A DNA stretch of 20,492 bases from an uncultured Helicobacter sp. (GTDB taxonomy: Bacteria > Campylobacterota > Campylobacteria > Campylobacterales > Helicobacteraceae). Shown piece by piece: positions 1 through 9,300 of this stretch; positions within the stretch are counted from its first letter, which is position 1, and each line of letters opens with the position of its first letter. The DNA lies in contig CALVBL010000024.1 in NCBI GenBank assembly GCA_944325775.1, positions 1-20,492 of the forward strand, read 5' to 3'. Under the pieces are notes generated by a model. The model had not been told where the DNA came from. It saw only the letters and a list, made by a program, of their open reading frames with translations, and did not search any database. A program made the position numbers and the translations under genes.

Positions 1-339
1 TTTCATGGGATTTTTAAATTGCAGTATGGTATCGATGGTGTCAGCGGGCTTTTAGAATCTAAGGGCTTGCCGACTTTTATGGCGTATGGCGTGTATGTGG
101 GTGAGATCCTCGCGCCACTTTTAATCCTCATCGGCTACCAAGTGCGCCTAGCGGCACTTGTGGAGATTTTTACCATGCTTGTAGCGATTTATAGCTTGTT
201 TGGATTCAGTATTTTTGGGCTTGATGACACAGGTGGCTGGATTATCGAGCATCAGTTATTGTATATTTTGCCCTGCCTTGCGCTTTTCTTTATGGGTGGT
301 GGGCGATATGGCATAGGGCTTTTCCTCAAAAAATACTAA
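1..339 (+). CDS. DoxX family membrane protein, 3' part
   Basis: The reading frame is open from the first base, so the gene starts outside the window and only the last 112 codons are seen. The visible protein begins FHGIFKLQYG, which fits the conserved helix-1 segment of DoxX proteins (small four-helix inner-membrane proteins), and continues with three hydrophobic stretches (about residues 27-43, 46-66 and 78-95 of the visible part). A TTG at base 19 could be read as a start, but it would cut into the first helix, so I treat the gene as partial. DoxX proteins are linked to thiol and oxidative-stress handling in some bacteria; the role here is not shown. The mrp gene follows 9 bases after the stop on the same strand, so co-transcription is likely. 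It ends with a lysine-rich tail (LKKY), as expected for a cytoplasmic C terminus. Confidence 0.82.
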   Translation, partial: FHGIFKLQYGIDGVSGLLESKGLPTFMAYGVYVGEILAPLLILIGYQVRLAALVEIFTMLVAIYSLFGFSIFGLDDTGGWIIEHQLLYILPCLALFFMGGGRYGIGLFLKKY

Positions 340-348
340 AGGATTGCA

Positions 349-1434
349 ATGCAAGAAACTATCACCAACGCGCTTAAAAGCGTGATTTATCCTAATTTTC
401 AAAAAGACATTGTGAGCTTTGGCTTTCTCAAAGGAGTGGATACGAGCTGCACGCCTCCGCGCGTAGATATCGCTATCCCCTCAAGCTCCGATGAGATTCT
501 CGCCCAACTTGGTAATGCTGTGAAACTCGCACTAAAAAACGCAGGCATAGAAGAGGTGAGTATCAATATATCCACGCCTAAGCCTGCTCCCAAACCCACA
601 CCAAAAACCAAAAATCTCGCACCCCAAATCAAGTCCTTTGTGATGGTGAGCTCGGGCAAAGGTGGCGTGGGCAAATCCACCACAAGCACCAACCTCGCTA
701 TCGCGCTAGCTCAAGAGGGCAAGCGCGTGGGACTACTTGATGCGGATATTTATGGACCAAACATTCCGCGTATGCTAGGACTACACGCTAATAAGGCGAT
801 GGTTGATGAATCTAAAAAGAAAGTGATCCCGCTCAAAGCCTATGGTGTGGAGATGATGAGCATAGGTGTGCTCTATGATGAGGGGCAGAGCCTCATATGG
901 CGCGGTCCTATGGTGATGCGCGCGATTGAGCAAATGCTCACCGATGTATTATGGAGTGAGCTTGATGTGCTTATTATCGATATGCCACCGGGCACGGGCG
1001 ATGCGCAGCTCACACTCGCTCAAAGCGTGCCTGTGAGCGCTGGAGTCGTGGTGACCACGCCCCAAAAGGTAAGCCTTGATGATAGTGCACGAAGCCTTGA
1101 TATGTTTAGTAAGCTTAATATCCCAATCGCCGGGATTATCGAAAATATGAGTGGCTTCATCTGTCCGGGCTGTGGGCAGGAGTATGATATTTTTGGCAAA
1201 GGCACAAGCCAAGCTATCGCGACACAATACAACACCACTACAATCGCTCATATCCCGCTAGAGCCAAAAGTGCGCGAAGGTGGAGATAGTGGCAAGCCTA
1301 TCGTGTTTTTTGAACCCCAAAGCCAAAGTGCGAAGGCGTATTTGCAAGCCGCCCAAGTACTCATCGCGTTTTTGGGCAAAGTGCAACGTGAGAATCTTGC
1401 GGATAACAAAGACATACAGCCTATAAATCGTTAG
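349..1434 (+). CDS. mrp: Mrp/NBP35-family iron-sulfur cluster carrier ATPase
   Basis: A 361-aa cytoplasmic protein of the Mrp/ApbC family, which holds and delivers 4Fe-4S clusters to apo-enzymes in an ATP-dependent way. Order of parts: an N-terminal MIP18/DUF59-type domain (about residues 3-80), a proline/lysine linker (about 84-101), then the P-loop ATPase. The deviant Walker A motif KGGVGKS lies at residues 104-110, DADIYGPNIPRM follows, and a Walker-B-like segment LIIDMPPGTGD comes later. The cluster-binding CxxC is Cys272 and Cys275 in the segment CPGCGQEYDIFG. Length and architecture are normal for the family. The ATG is preceded by AAAGGATTGCA, giving AGGA about 6 bases upstream. It lies 9 bases downstream of the DoxX gene. 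A strong hairpin about 50 bases after the stop probably marks the transcript end. Confidence 0.95.
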   Translation: MQETITNALKSVIYPNFQKDIVSFGFLKGVDTSCTPPRVDIAIPSSSDEILAQLGNAVKLALKNAGIEEVSINISTPKPAPKPTPKTKNLAPQIKSFVMVSSGKGGVGKSTTSTNLAIALAQEGKRVGLLDADIYGPNIPRMLGLHANKAMVDESKKKVIPLKAYGVEMMSIGVLYDEGQSLIWRGPMVMRAIEQMLTDVLWSELDVLIIDMPPGTGDAQLTLAQSVPVSAGVVVTTPQKVSLDDSARSLDMFSKLNIPIAGIIENMSGFICPGCGQEYDIFGKGTSQAIATQYNTTTIAHIPLEPKVREGGDSGKPIVFFEPQSQSAKAYLQAAQVLIAFLGKVQRENLADNKDIQPINR

Positions 1435-1482
1435 TATTGCTACGATTTTTGTATCTGCACATACACCAAGCGTATCCACACC

Positions 1483-1508
1483 GCACAAGAGATTCGCTTC
1501 TCTTGTGC
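1483..1508 (+). terminator. Perfect 10-bp hairpin downstream of mrp
   Basis: Arm GCACAAGAGA (1483-1492) and its exact complement TCTCTTGTGC (1499-1508) enclose the 6-base loop TTCGCT. It sits 49 bases after the mrp stop in non-coding DNA. There is no T-run directly after it, so it is a weak classical terminator; an RNA 3'-end stabiliser is equally possible. Confidence 0.45.
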
Positions 1509-1797
1509 CCATTCCTTACAGAATCCCTCTTGAGATATCTTGAGATTGATTAAAGTCAGATTCAATTTCAATAATATAGAGCACCATTTCAGAATCTAGG
1601 ATTTGTGCTGGTTTGTGCCAAGTGGATTAAGGTAGATTCAAGTTGGGGTGATTGTAAGGATTCGCCTATGCGATTTGATAGCTAAAATAAGCAAAATGAG
1701 TAGTTTTGTGCTATCACACAAAAGAAAGCGGGGCATTTAAGCTTTTTAAAGCCCAAATCATATAGAATCTAGGCTACTTCAAACGCAAGGAAACATA
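1509..1797. other. Non-coding gap before the ybjQ-like gene
   Basis: No credible gene is seen on either strand. The stretch holds two AGAATCT copies, a perfect 7-bp hairpin TTTTGTG-CTATCA-CACAAAA (1704-1723), and a GGGC...GCCC hairpin with a one-base bulge (1731-1754) just before the next gene. These look like RNA structures or regulator sites in the leader of the downstream gene; no specific factor can be named. Confidence 0.5.
1704..1723. repeat. Inverted repeat TTTTGTG/CACAAAA
   Basis: Two perfect 7-base arms separated by six bases (CTATCA), 74 bases upstream of the YbjQ-type gene. The same two arms, separated by three bases, recur at 10426-10442 upstream of the outer-membrane protein gene. 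Confidence 0.55.
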
Positions 1798-2112
1798 GTG
1801 AAGCTGTATAACATCGAGTATTTGCCGCAAATGCGATATGAGGTTTTGGGTTTAGTCAGGGGCAATGTCGTGCGCTCCAAGCACATAGGGCGCGATATTA
1901 TGGCAGCACTCAAAAACATCGTTGGAGGCGAGCTCGTGGGCTATACAGAAATGCTTAGTGAGGCGCGGGATATTGCCACACGGAGAATGAGTGATGAGGC
2001 ACGCAATCTAGGGGCAGATGCCATCATAGGTGTCAAATATACGACTTCATCTATCTCACAGGGCACGACAGAGGTGCTTGTCTATGGGACTGCGGTGAAG
2101 ATGCTGATTTAA
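1798..2112 (+). CDS. YbjQ/UPF0145 family protein
   Basis: A 104-aa soluble protein of the YbjQ family (sometimes called heavy-metal-binding domain or UPF0145), small proteins known to form ring-like oligomers and of uncertain function. Family hallmarks visible here are the N-terminal beta-strand region with GLVRGNVVRSKHIGRD, the central segment GGELVGYTEMLSEARDIATRRM, and the strongly conserved ending ARNLGADAIIGVKYTTSSI. The length is typical of the family. The start is GTG at 1798, supported by an AGGA (within CAAGGAAACATA) about 6 bases upstream; no ATG fits the conserved N terminus better. It stands between two gaps and seems to be transcribed alone or together with the HDOD gene 53 bases downstream. 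There is no signal peptide or membrane segment. Confidence 0.88.
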   Translation: MKLYNIEYLPQMRYEVLGLVRGNVVRSKHIGRDIMAALKNIVGGELVGYTEMLSEARDIATRRMSDEARNLGADAIIGVKYTTSSISQGTTEVLVYGTAVKMLI

Positions 2113-2132
2113 GCTTAGATAAGATTTTTCGA

Positions 2133-2138
2133 TATTAT
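2133..2138 (+). promoter_or_regulatory. Possible -10 box for the HDOD/receptor operon
   Basis: TATTAT within the A/T-rich stretch CGATATTATAG, 27 bases before the ATG at 2166. Campylobacterota sigma-70 promoters often show only a -10 box in A/T-rich DNA. Read-through from the gene upstream is equally possible. Confidence 0.3.
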
Positions 2139-2165
2139 AGAAATTCACTTATAAAAGGTGTGATA

Positions 2166-3026
2166 ATGGATAATGAAGTATTACTCAAGACGATTGACAA
2201 CCTCCCACCACTCTCTACGACAGTCATAAAATTGCGTGATTATATAGATTCTGCAGGGGCAGATGTGAATATGCAAGAAGTTGTCAAGATCATACAACAA
2301 GATCCATTGCTCACTGCAGAGCTTTTGCGCTTGGCAAACTCGCCGTTTTATGGATTTTCGCGTGAGATCTCTACGATCCAGCAAGTCGTCTCACTCTTAG
2401 GTATCAATAATGTCAAAAATGTGGCGATCGCAAATTCCATCAAAAGCACCTTTAAAGTCGATGTATCGCCCTATGGACTTAATACACAGGAGTTTTTGGG
2501 GGATTGTATCAAGGAGACGAATTTCATCTCAGAGTGGCTCTCTAATGAGGACAAGAAACTTTCTCAAATGCTTGTGCCTTGCTCGATGCTTTTGCGTTTA
2601 GGGATTATTCTATTTTCTAACTCCTTGCGCGTGCTTGGCAAGGACAAAGAGTTCTTAGCAGCACTTAAAGAAAACCATTTCCACAATATAGGAATGATTG
2701 AAGAGGAATTTTGTGGGACAGATTCGCTCTCGTTTCTTGGGTTTTTGCTCAATCACTGGAAATTTGATGAGGCATTGGTGGAGAGTATCTCATATATCAA
2801 TAGCCCGCATGCTGCGCACGATAGTGCCAAAAAGGGTTCATATGCGTTGGCGATCGTGAATTGCTTATTTGAGCCACATCAGGGCGGAAGCGTGTTTAAT
2901 ATGCACAAAGCTCTAGATTTGATACAAGAAGCTAATGAGCAGGGTATGAAGTTTGCACTAAATAACTTTATAGATAAACTTCCTCCTGCAATGGCGGCCA
3001 ATCTCAATAAGCCCCTTGATGACTAA
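2166..3026 (+). CDS. HDOD-domain protein
   Basis: A 286-aa cytoplasmic protein with an HDOD (non-catalytic HD-related output) domain covering roughly residues 8-200. Diagnostic segments are the N-terminal LPPLSTTVIKLRDYI, the QQDPLLTAELLRLANSPFYG block, and the ISTIQQVVSLLGINNVKN block. HDOD domains are common in bacterial signalling and cyclic-di-GMP-linked proteins and lack the metal-binding residues of true HD phosphohydrolases; no partner domain is fused here. I place the start at ATG 2166 rather than the in-frame GTG at 2160, because AAGG at 2155-2158 lies 7 bases before the ATG and would overlap the GTG region. The TonB-dependent receptor starts 24 bases after the stop, so the two are probably one transcript, although a functional link between them is not obvious. 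Confidence 0.86.
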   Translation: MDNEVLLKTIDNLPPLSTTVIKLRDYIDSAGADVNMQEVVKIIQQDPLLTAELLRLANSPFYGFSREISTIQQVVSLLGINNVKNVAIANSIKSTFKVDVSPYGLNTQEFLGDCIKETNFISEWLSNEDKKLSQMLVPCSMLLRLGIILFSNSLRVLGKDKEFLAALKENHFHNIGMIEEEFCGTDSLSFLGFLLNHWKFDEALVESISYINSPHAAHDSAKKGSYALAIVNCLFEPHQGGSVFNMHKALDLIQEANEQGMKFALNNFIDKLPPAMAANLNKPLDD

Positions 3027-3050
3027 TGGTTGCTTATACAAGAGTCTATA

Positions 3051-4985
3051 ATGCGCAAGGCTTTGTTGTGTGGTTTGTGCGCTATGCTCTATAGCACACA
3101 GCCAGATGACAAGCCTGTATTACGATCTACTATCTATACCAAACCACTTCCAAATGCGATTAGCACGAGCTTAGAGCGGTCAGAAATCCCCTCAAACGAT
3201 ATAGCTAAATCCCTTATTTTCATACCCGGTTTTGCGATGACGCGCAAAGGTGGCGGTGGGAGCGAGGTGTATTACCGATCACAAGGAGGTTCTAGGCTGC
3301 CAATTTTCATCGATGGTGGTATGCTCAATGGCGGCTGTGGTGGGAGAATGGACACAACACTCACCTATCTTTTTTCACAAAACTATGATACGCTCAATAT
3401 CCTCAAAGGTCCCCAAGATGTGCGCTATGGCGCGTTGGTGGCTGGGGGATTGCTCTTTGATCGCAAAAGCGTGCGTTTAGAATCTAACACTTTCAAAGCC
3501 AATGCCAATGCGCTTTATGGGAGTTTTGGGCATTTTGATCTCAATGCCTCTGCACTTGCTGGGGGAAAATACGGCTCGCTAGGCGTGATCGTCTCAGACT
3601 ATAGTTCTAAAGACTACAAGGCAGCCAATGGCAAGCGTATCCATTCGGCGTATGATAGGAGTTCGGTAAGTATCATCGGCACACTCACACCTACTAAAGA
3701 CACGCTTTTGGAGCTCTTGGCAGACTTGAGCAGAGGACAAGCTGCGTATGCCGACAGAGGAATGGATGGCAGGAGCTTTGATCGAATGTCTTTTATGCTC
3801 AAATTTCAGCAAAAAATCTCGCCAAAGATTCCATTATTAGATATACGCGCGTGGCACAATGGTATCGATCATATTATGGATAATTTCACCATGCGCCCTA
3901 ATGATACGCAGTCCTTTAATATCAACAACCCCAAGCGCACAAGCACTGGAGGCAAGATCGAGCTTACTTTGCTCCCAAGCGAACGCTCAAAGCTCTATGT
4001 GGGCTCGATGTATAATTACGATATACACCATTTGCGCCAAGTTAGCGCGACTGATGGGGCAGATAGCGTGGGTGCGGCAAATGAGATTCTTGCAAGCCTT
4101 GCGTTTAGCCCAAATTTTAGATTCCAAAATATCGGTGTGTTTGTGCAGGGCGAGATTTTGGGAGATTCTGATTATGGGGTGTTTTTTGGAGCGCGCTATG
4201 ATGCGTTGCAGACTTTGCGCTTTAGTAGTGATACGAGCAGGTGGGATCATTTGTTAAGTGGTTTTGGGCGGTATGAGCACTACATAGGTGATACCACGAT
4301 TTTTGCAGGGATTGGTGTGGCACAGCGTGGAGCGGACTTTTGGGAGAGATCTAAGCTAGGTGGTATGAATCTCGCACCCGAGACCAATACGCAGCTAGAC
4401 TTTGGCGCGATTTATGAACGTGGTGATGCGCGTATCAGCGTGCTTGGGTTTTATTCTATGGTGTGGGATTATATACTGCTGTATTATGGGGCGCAGACAA
4501 GTGCGCTTAGTACTGATGCTATGCTGTTTGGTGGGGAGCTGGAAGCGCGATATAGATTCTTTGATATGTTTTGGGTTTATGGTTCGCTCTCTTATACCTA
4601 CGCGCAAAACCTTAAGACTCATACGCCTCTGCCACAGATTGCCCCACTCACCGCACAGCTAGGCATTTCATTCCAAAAGAGCGGGTGGCTAGCGCGCCTT
4701 GATTTTTACAGCAATGCCGCGCAGCATCGCTATGCATTAGATTATGGCAATGTTGTGGGCAAGGATTTGGGTGCAAGCTCGGGGTTTTACACGCTAAGTC
4801 TGTATGGTGGGTATCAATATAAGCGTGTGTCGCTTCTCCTAGGAGTTGAGAATCTCACAAACACGCTTTATGCCTATCATCTCTCGCGCAATAGCGTGGC
4901 GATAAATGCCCTAGATAACCCAGTCAATACACGCGTGTATGAGCCGGGTAGAAACTTTTGGCTCAAGGTCCAGACACATTTTTAG
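3051..4985 (+). CDS. TonB-dependent copper-type outer-membrane receptor (OprC/NosA-like)
   Basis: A 644-aa outer-membrane receptor with a short signal peptide (MRKALLCGLCAMLYS), an N-terminal plug (about residues 35-150) and a beta-barrel ending in a terminal Phe. It matches my memory of the OprC/NosA copper-receptor family: a plug with CGGRMDTTLTY followed by YDTLNILKGPQDVRYG, then the barrel blocks AYADRGMDGRSFDRM and DHIMDNFTMRP. OprC and NosA import copper in Pseudomonas, and NosA supports nitrous-oxide reductase maturation; no nos genes are visible here. The plug has a Gly-rich loop RKGGGGSEVYYRSQGG. I prefer ATG 3051 over the in-frame TTG 3030 because it places a charged residue pair right before the hydrophobic core; the ribosome-binding site (AAGAG) is weak. 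It lies 24 bases after the HDOD gene, suggesting coupling. No clear TonB box can be picked out. Confidence 0.85.
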   Translation: MRKALLCGLCAMLYSTQPDDKPVLRSTIYTKPLPNAISTSLERSEIPSNDIAKSLIFIPGFAMTRKGGGGSEVYYRSQGGSRLPIFIDGGMLNGGCGGRMDTTLTYLFSQNYDTLNILKGPQDVRYGALVAGGLLFDRKSVRLESNTFKANANALYGSFGHFDLNASALAGGKYGSLGVIVSDYSSKDYKAANGKRIHSAYDRSSVSIIGTLTPTKDTLLELLADLSRGQAAYADRGMDGRSFDRMSFMLKFQQKISPKIPLLDIRAWHNGIDHIMDNFTMRPNDTQSFNINNPKRTSTGGKIELTLLPSERSKLYVGSMYNYDIHHLRQVSATDGADSVGAANEILASLAFSPNFRFQNIGVFVQGEILGDSDYGVFFGARYDALQTLRFSSDTSRWDHLLSGFGRYEHYIGDTTIFAGIGVAQRGADFWERSKLGGMNLAPETNTQLDFGAIYERGDARISVLGFYSMVWDYILLYYGAQTSALSTDAMLFGGELEARYRFFDMFWVYGSLSYTYAQNLKTHTPLPQIAPLTAQLGISFQKSGWLARLDFYSNAAQHRYALDYGNVVGKDLGASSGFYTLSLYGGYQYKRVSLLLGVENLTNTLYAYHLSRNSVAINALDNPVNTRVYEPGRNFWLKVQTHF

Positions 4986-5075
4986 CTCAAGCATTCATTA
5001 GCGCATAGCTGATGTTCTTGCACCCAGCGTGATTTGACTGCATCGGCTCTCAACCCAATACAAAGATTTTTTTAT

Positions 5076-5088
5076 AGTAATATTTACT
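5076..5088. promoter_or_regulatory. Small palindrome upstream of the RND operon promoter
   Basis: AGTAA-TAT-TTACT is a perfect 5-bp-arm palindrome ending 19 bases before the TATAAT at 5108. Its position near the -35 region makes it a candidate operator for a repressor of the efflux operon. No regulator gene lies adjacent, and A/T-rich DNA makes short palindromes common. Confidence 0.35.
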
Positions 5089-5107
5089 TACAATAATATT
5101 TTTATGC

Positions 5108-5113
5108 TATAAT
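5108..5113 (+). promoter_or_regulatory. -10 box of the RND efflux operon
   Basis: A consensus TATAAT preceded by TATGC, giving an extended -10 (TG-N-TATAAT), lies about 90 bases upstream of the adaptor ATG, in an A/T-rich region. It is the best promoter match in the 219-base gap between the copper-type receptor and the efflux genes. Confidence 0.6.
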
Positions 5114-5204
5114 CCCACTCTTTTATTTCACCAGCCACCTTACTGCCTAGAGCTACACGCTCGATTTACTCTAGATCTGTGGCTATTGTTTCGGAGGATT
5201 ATCT

Positions 5205-6329
5205 ATGAATTATTACAAGTATATAGGATTTTTAGGACTTTTGCTCGTGCTGCTGGGCTGTGGTTCACAGGAGCAGCAGCCTCAAAAGGTTGCATTGCCT
5301 GTGAGTGTGCAGACTATCATAAGTCAAGATATTGATCTAAGCTTTGAATATCCCGCACGGCTAAAAAGTGTGCAGAGCGTGGATATTTACGCGCGGGTTG
5401 AGGGGATCTTGCTTACCCAAAATTTCACCGAAGGCGATATCGTGCAAGCTGGACAAACGCTCTTCACTATAGAATCTACGCGCTATAAAGCTCGCGTGAA
5501 TATGGCAAAAGCCCAATACAACACTGCGCTTGCTAATCTCACAAAAGCCAGCAAGGACTGGACGAGGACAGAGCGACTCTATAAGCAAGGTGCGCTCACG
5601 GTCGATCAATACGATAATGCAATGTATAACTATCAATCTGCTCAAGCCAATGTCGATAATGCCAAGGCTTCGCTTGATGACGCGCTCGTGGATCTCAAAT
5701 ACACCAATATCACGGCTGATATTACCGGTAGAGTCGGTATGAGACGCTATGATGTGGGCAACCTCGTGGGTAAAAATAGCGGCGGGGGTGACACCTATCT
5801 CACGACTCTTACACAGCTCACACCTATTTATGCAGAGTTTTCTATTCCTAGCACGGATTTTTACTATATGCGTGATTTGGATAAAGACAATGTGGTCGTG
5901 GAGTTTATCCTAGGCAACAACAGACTCTATGACAAACGCGGCAAGCTCGACTTTCTTGATAGCGTGTTAGATTCTCAAACCGCTTCAATCAAAGCAAGGG
6001 CAATTGTCAATAACGATGCTTATATCTTGCTGCCCAATGAAATCGTGCGTGTGAATCTCAAAGGATTCAAAGCACAAAAAAGTATAGCAATCCCGCAAAA
6101 CACGCTTTTGCAAGATTCTCAGGGAAGCTATGTGTATGTCGCTAGAAACAATCAGGCACAGATGACACGCGTAAGTCTAGGTAAAATGCTAAAAAATGGG
6201 CAAGTGATTGTGCTTAGTGGATTGCAAGATGGGGATATGCTCATCACCAATAACCTCACAAAATTGCGTCAAGGCAGTGAAATCAGCCCACAGATAGCGC
6301 CCCAAACTATGCCCCAAAGTGCGCATTAG
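5205..6329 (+). CDS. RND efflux periplasmic adaptor lipoprotein (HefB/CmeA-like)
   Basis: A 374-aa membrane fusion protein that links an inner-membrane RND pump to an outer-membrane channel. The N terminus is a lipoprotein signal with lipobox LLGC, so Cys19 would be lipidated. The order then follows the AcrA pattern: a first lipoyl half-motif (RVEGILLTQNFTEGDIVQAGQTLF, about residues 65-88), a long alpha-helical hairpin rich in Ala/Gln/Asn (about 95-165), the second lipoyl half (LKYTNITADITGRVG), and the beta-barrel and membrane-proximal domains. The length is normal. The start is ATG 5205 with a strong CGGAGG 7 bases upstream. The pump gene begins 9 bases after the stop, and its ribosome-binding site AGGAGG overlaps the adaptor stop codon. 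H. pylori HefB and Campylobacter CmeA are the likely relatives. Confidence 0.92.
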   Translation: MNYYKYIGFLGLLLVLLGCGSQEQQPQKVALPVSVQTIISQDIDLSFEYPARLKSVQSVDIYARVEGILLTQNFTEGDIVQAGQTLFTIESTRYKARVNMAKAQYNTALANLTKASKDWTRTERLYKQGALTVDQYDNAMYNYQSAQANVDNAKASLDDALVDLKYTNITADITGRVGMRRYDVGNLVGKNSGGGDTYLTTLTQLTPIYAEFSIPSTDFYYMRDLDKDNVVVEFILGNNRLYDKRGKLDFLDSVLDSQTASIKARAIVNNDAYILLPNEIVRVNLKGFKAQKSIAIPQNTLLQDSQGSYVYVARNNQAQMTRVSLGKMLKNGQVIVLSGLQDGDMLITNNLTKLRQGSEISPQIAPQTMPQSAH

Positions 6330-6338
6330 GAGGCATTG

Positions 6339-9300
6339 ATGTTTTCTAAATTTTTTATCAATCGCCCAGTATTTGCGATCGTAATGTCTATCGTCATCAC
6401 GCTTGTGGGTGGATTGGCAATCTATAGCCTCCCAGCGGAGGAATACCCGCAGGTAACGCCTGTGGAAGTAGTCGTCTCGGCGACCTACACTGGTGCTAGT
6501 GCGGAAGTCATCTCTAGCACTGTGGCAAGTGTGCTAGAAAATAGCATCAATGGTGTGGAGGGTATGCTCTATATGAAATCCTCTTCTTCCTCAAGTGGTA
6601 GCGTATCTATCAGTGTGTATTTTTCTAACGATACCAATCCCGATATGGCAACAGTCAATGTCAATAACCGGGTACAAGCGGTATTGAGCAAACTTCCACA
6701 AGAAGTGCAACGTCTAGGAGTAACAGTGCGCAAACGCAGCTCGACTATCCTTGCAGTTTATACATTGTATTCAGATAACCCTGCACACGATTCGATTTAT
6801 ATCGCAAACTATGCGACAATCAATGTTACCGATGAACTCAAAAGGGTGCCGGGTGTGGGCGATGCCTCTGCTTTTGGTTCGCGAGATTATTCTATGAGAA
6901 TCTGGCTTGATCTTGACAAACTTTCCCAAAATAACCTCACACCATCTGAAGTCGCTCAAGTGATCCAAGAGCAAAATGCGCAGTTTGCCGTGGGGCAGTT
7001 TGGGCAAGAACCTATGCGCAAAGATATTGTTTTCACATACTCTATCAATACCCATGGGCGTCTCATCAAACCTGAAGAATTTGGTAACATCATCATTCGA
7101 TCCAATCCCGATGGATCAAGTTTGCGCCTAAAAGATATTGCCACTATAGAGCTTGGTGCAGAAACCTACACCGTATATAACAAATTTAATGGCAAAGACG
7201 CAGTAGGTTTTGGGGTATTTTTGCAGCCCGGGGCTAACGCACTAGAAGTCGCGAGCAATGTTGAGAAAAAGATGAAAGAACTTTCTCAAAACTTCCCACA
7301 AGGTATGCATTATGGGATTGCGTATGATACGACAAAGTTTGTAACTATCTCTATTAAGGAAGTGATTAAGACTTTCATAGAAGCCATTGTGCTTGTTATT
7401 ATCATTATGTATTTTTTCTTGCAAAATTTCCGTGCGACTATTATCCCTGTTATTGCTATCCCAGTATCGATTATCGGAGCATTTGCAGGTATGTATATGC
7501 TAGGATTTTCTATCAATCTCCTCACGCTCTTTGGGCTTGTGCTTGCTATTGGTATCGTGGTAGATGATGCGATCATCGTGATTGAAAATGTCGAGCGGAT
7601 TTTACATAGCCACCCAGAGATTTCTGTCAAAGATGCTACAATCGAAGCTATGCATGAGATGCAAAGCCCTGTTATTGCTATTGTATTGGTGCTCTCATCA
7701 GTCTTTATCCCTGTGGCATTTATCGGAGGCTTTGCTGGAGAGATTTATAAACAATTTGCTGTAACTATTGTCGTTTCGGTGGTGATCTCTGGATTTGTTG
7801 CACTTACTCTCACTCCTGCACTCTGTGTATCTATACTCAAAAAGCAAGAACCAAGACCTTTTTTAGTTGTGCGAAAGTTTAATCTCTTTTTTGATTGGCT
7901 AACTGAAAAATTCACACTAAGTGTGAGCAACTTTATTCGTCGTGGATTACTACTCTTGCTACTTTTTGGAGCATTTTTGCTCGCTACTATTGGAATCCTC
8001 AACAAGCTCTCTAATGGCTTGGTGCCTTCAGAAGATAAGGGAGAGCTTATTGCCTTTATGTCTCTGCCACCTGCAAGCTCACTAAGTCGCAATATCGCAG
8101 AGGGTGATAAGATGATTGATGTATTAAAAAATAATCCCAATGTAGAATCTTTTATGCTCATTCAAGGCTATGATATGATGGCAAGTGCGCCACGAACACA
8201 TGCTACTACAGCATTTGTGAATCTCAAAGATTGGAGTGATCGTAAGGGCAAAGGGGAGGATTCTTTTAGTGTAGCTGGTGTCCTCACGGGTGCAATTAAC
8301 CAAAAAGTCGATGCGACAGCCTTCGTAGTCAATCCACCTGCAATTATGGGAATGGGACTTGCCGGAGGTTTTGAAATTTATCTACAAGATAGGACTGGAG
8401 GCAGTATCGCTGACCTCAACAAATACGCCAATTTGCTTGTGGCAGAAGCCAGCAAGCGAGAAGAACTCACGGGCGTGCGAAGCCTCCTAAATGCTAATAT
8501 CCCGCAGTATTTTGTAACGCTCGATAGAGAAAAGGCAAAAGCATTTAAAGTCAATGTCAATGATGTTTTTACCGTGTTGCAAAGCACCTTTGGTAACTAC
8601 TATGTCAATGATTTCAATCTCTATGGACGCACATACAAGGTGTTTGTGCAAGCACAAAGTCAATTTAGAGAATCTCCAGAGGACTTTAGCCGCGCATTTG
8701 TCAAATCTAGCGATGGCAATCTCGTGCCTATCAGCTCATTGGTGGAATTTGAGCGTATTGTAAATACCGATATCATCGATAGATTCAATCTTTTCCCAGC
8801 AGCCAAACTAATGGGTGATGCCAAAGAAGGGTATTCTAGTGGCGATGCGCTAAGAGCCATAGAAGAAGTGGCAAAAGAGGTCTTACCAGAAGGCTACACT
8901 ATCGCATATTCTGGTATTTCATATCAAGAAAAAGTCAGTAGTGATGCGGGCAAGATAGCCTTTGTTTTGGGTTTGGTGTTTGTCTTCTTGATCCTAGCGG
9001 CACAATATGAGCGGTGGCTTATGCCTTTTGCGGTGCTATCTGCTGTGCCATTTGCGGTGTTTGGTGCAGCATTAGCCACTTTGCTAAGAGGACTAAGTAA
9101 TGATATTTATTTCCAAATAGGACTTGTAACACTCATCGCGATAGCGGCTAAAAATGCGATTTTGATCGTGGAGTTTGCCCAGCACAAGAGGGAGCAAGAG
9201 GGCTTAAGCATTATAGAATCTGCTGTACAAGCAGCTAAGCTTAGATTCCGCCCCATCGTGATGACCTCTCTAGCATTTGGGATTGGGGTGTTGCCTCTAG

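Noticed and set aside
3859..4257. 132-aa plus-strand open frame inside the copper-type receptor
   Set aside because: It is out of frame with a clear receptor sequence on the same strand and its translation has no protein-like pattern.
7745..8161. 138-aa minus-strand open frame
   Set aside because: It lies wholly inside the RND pump gene, has no ribosome-binding site or recognisable protein, and is explained as an antisense shadow.
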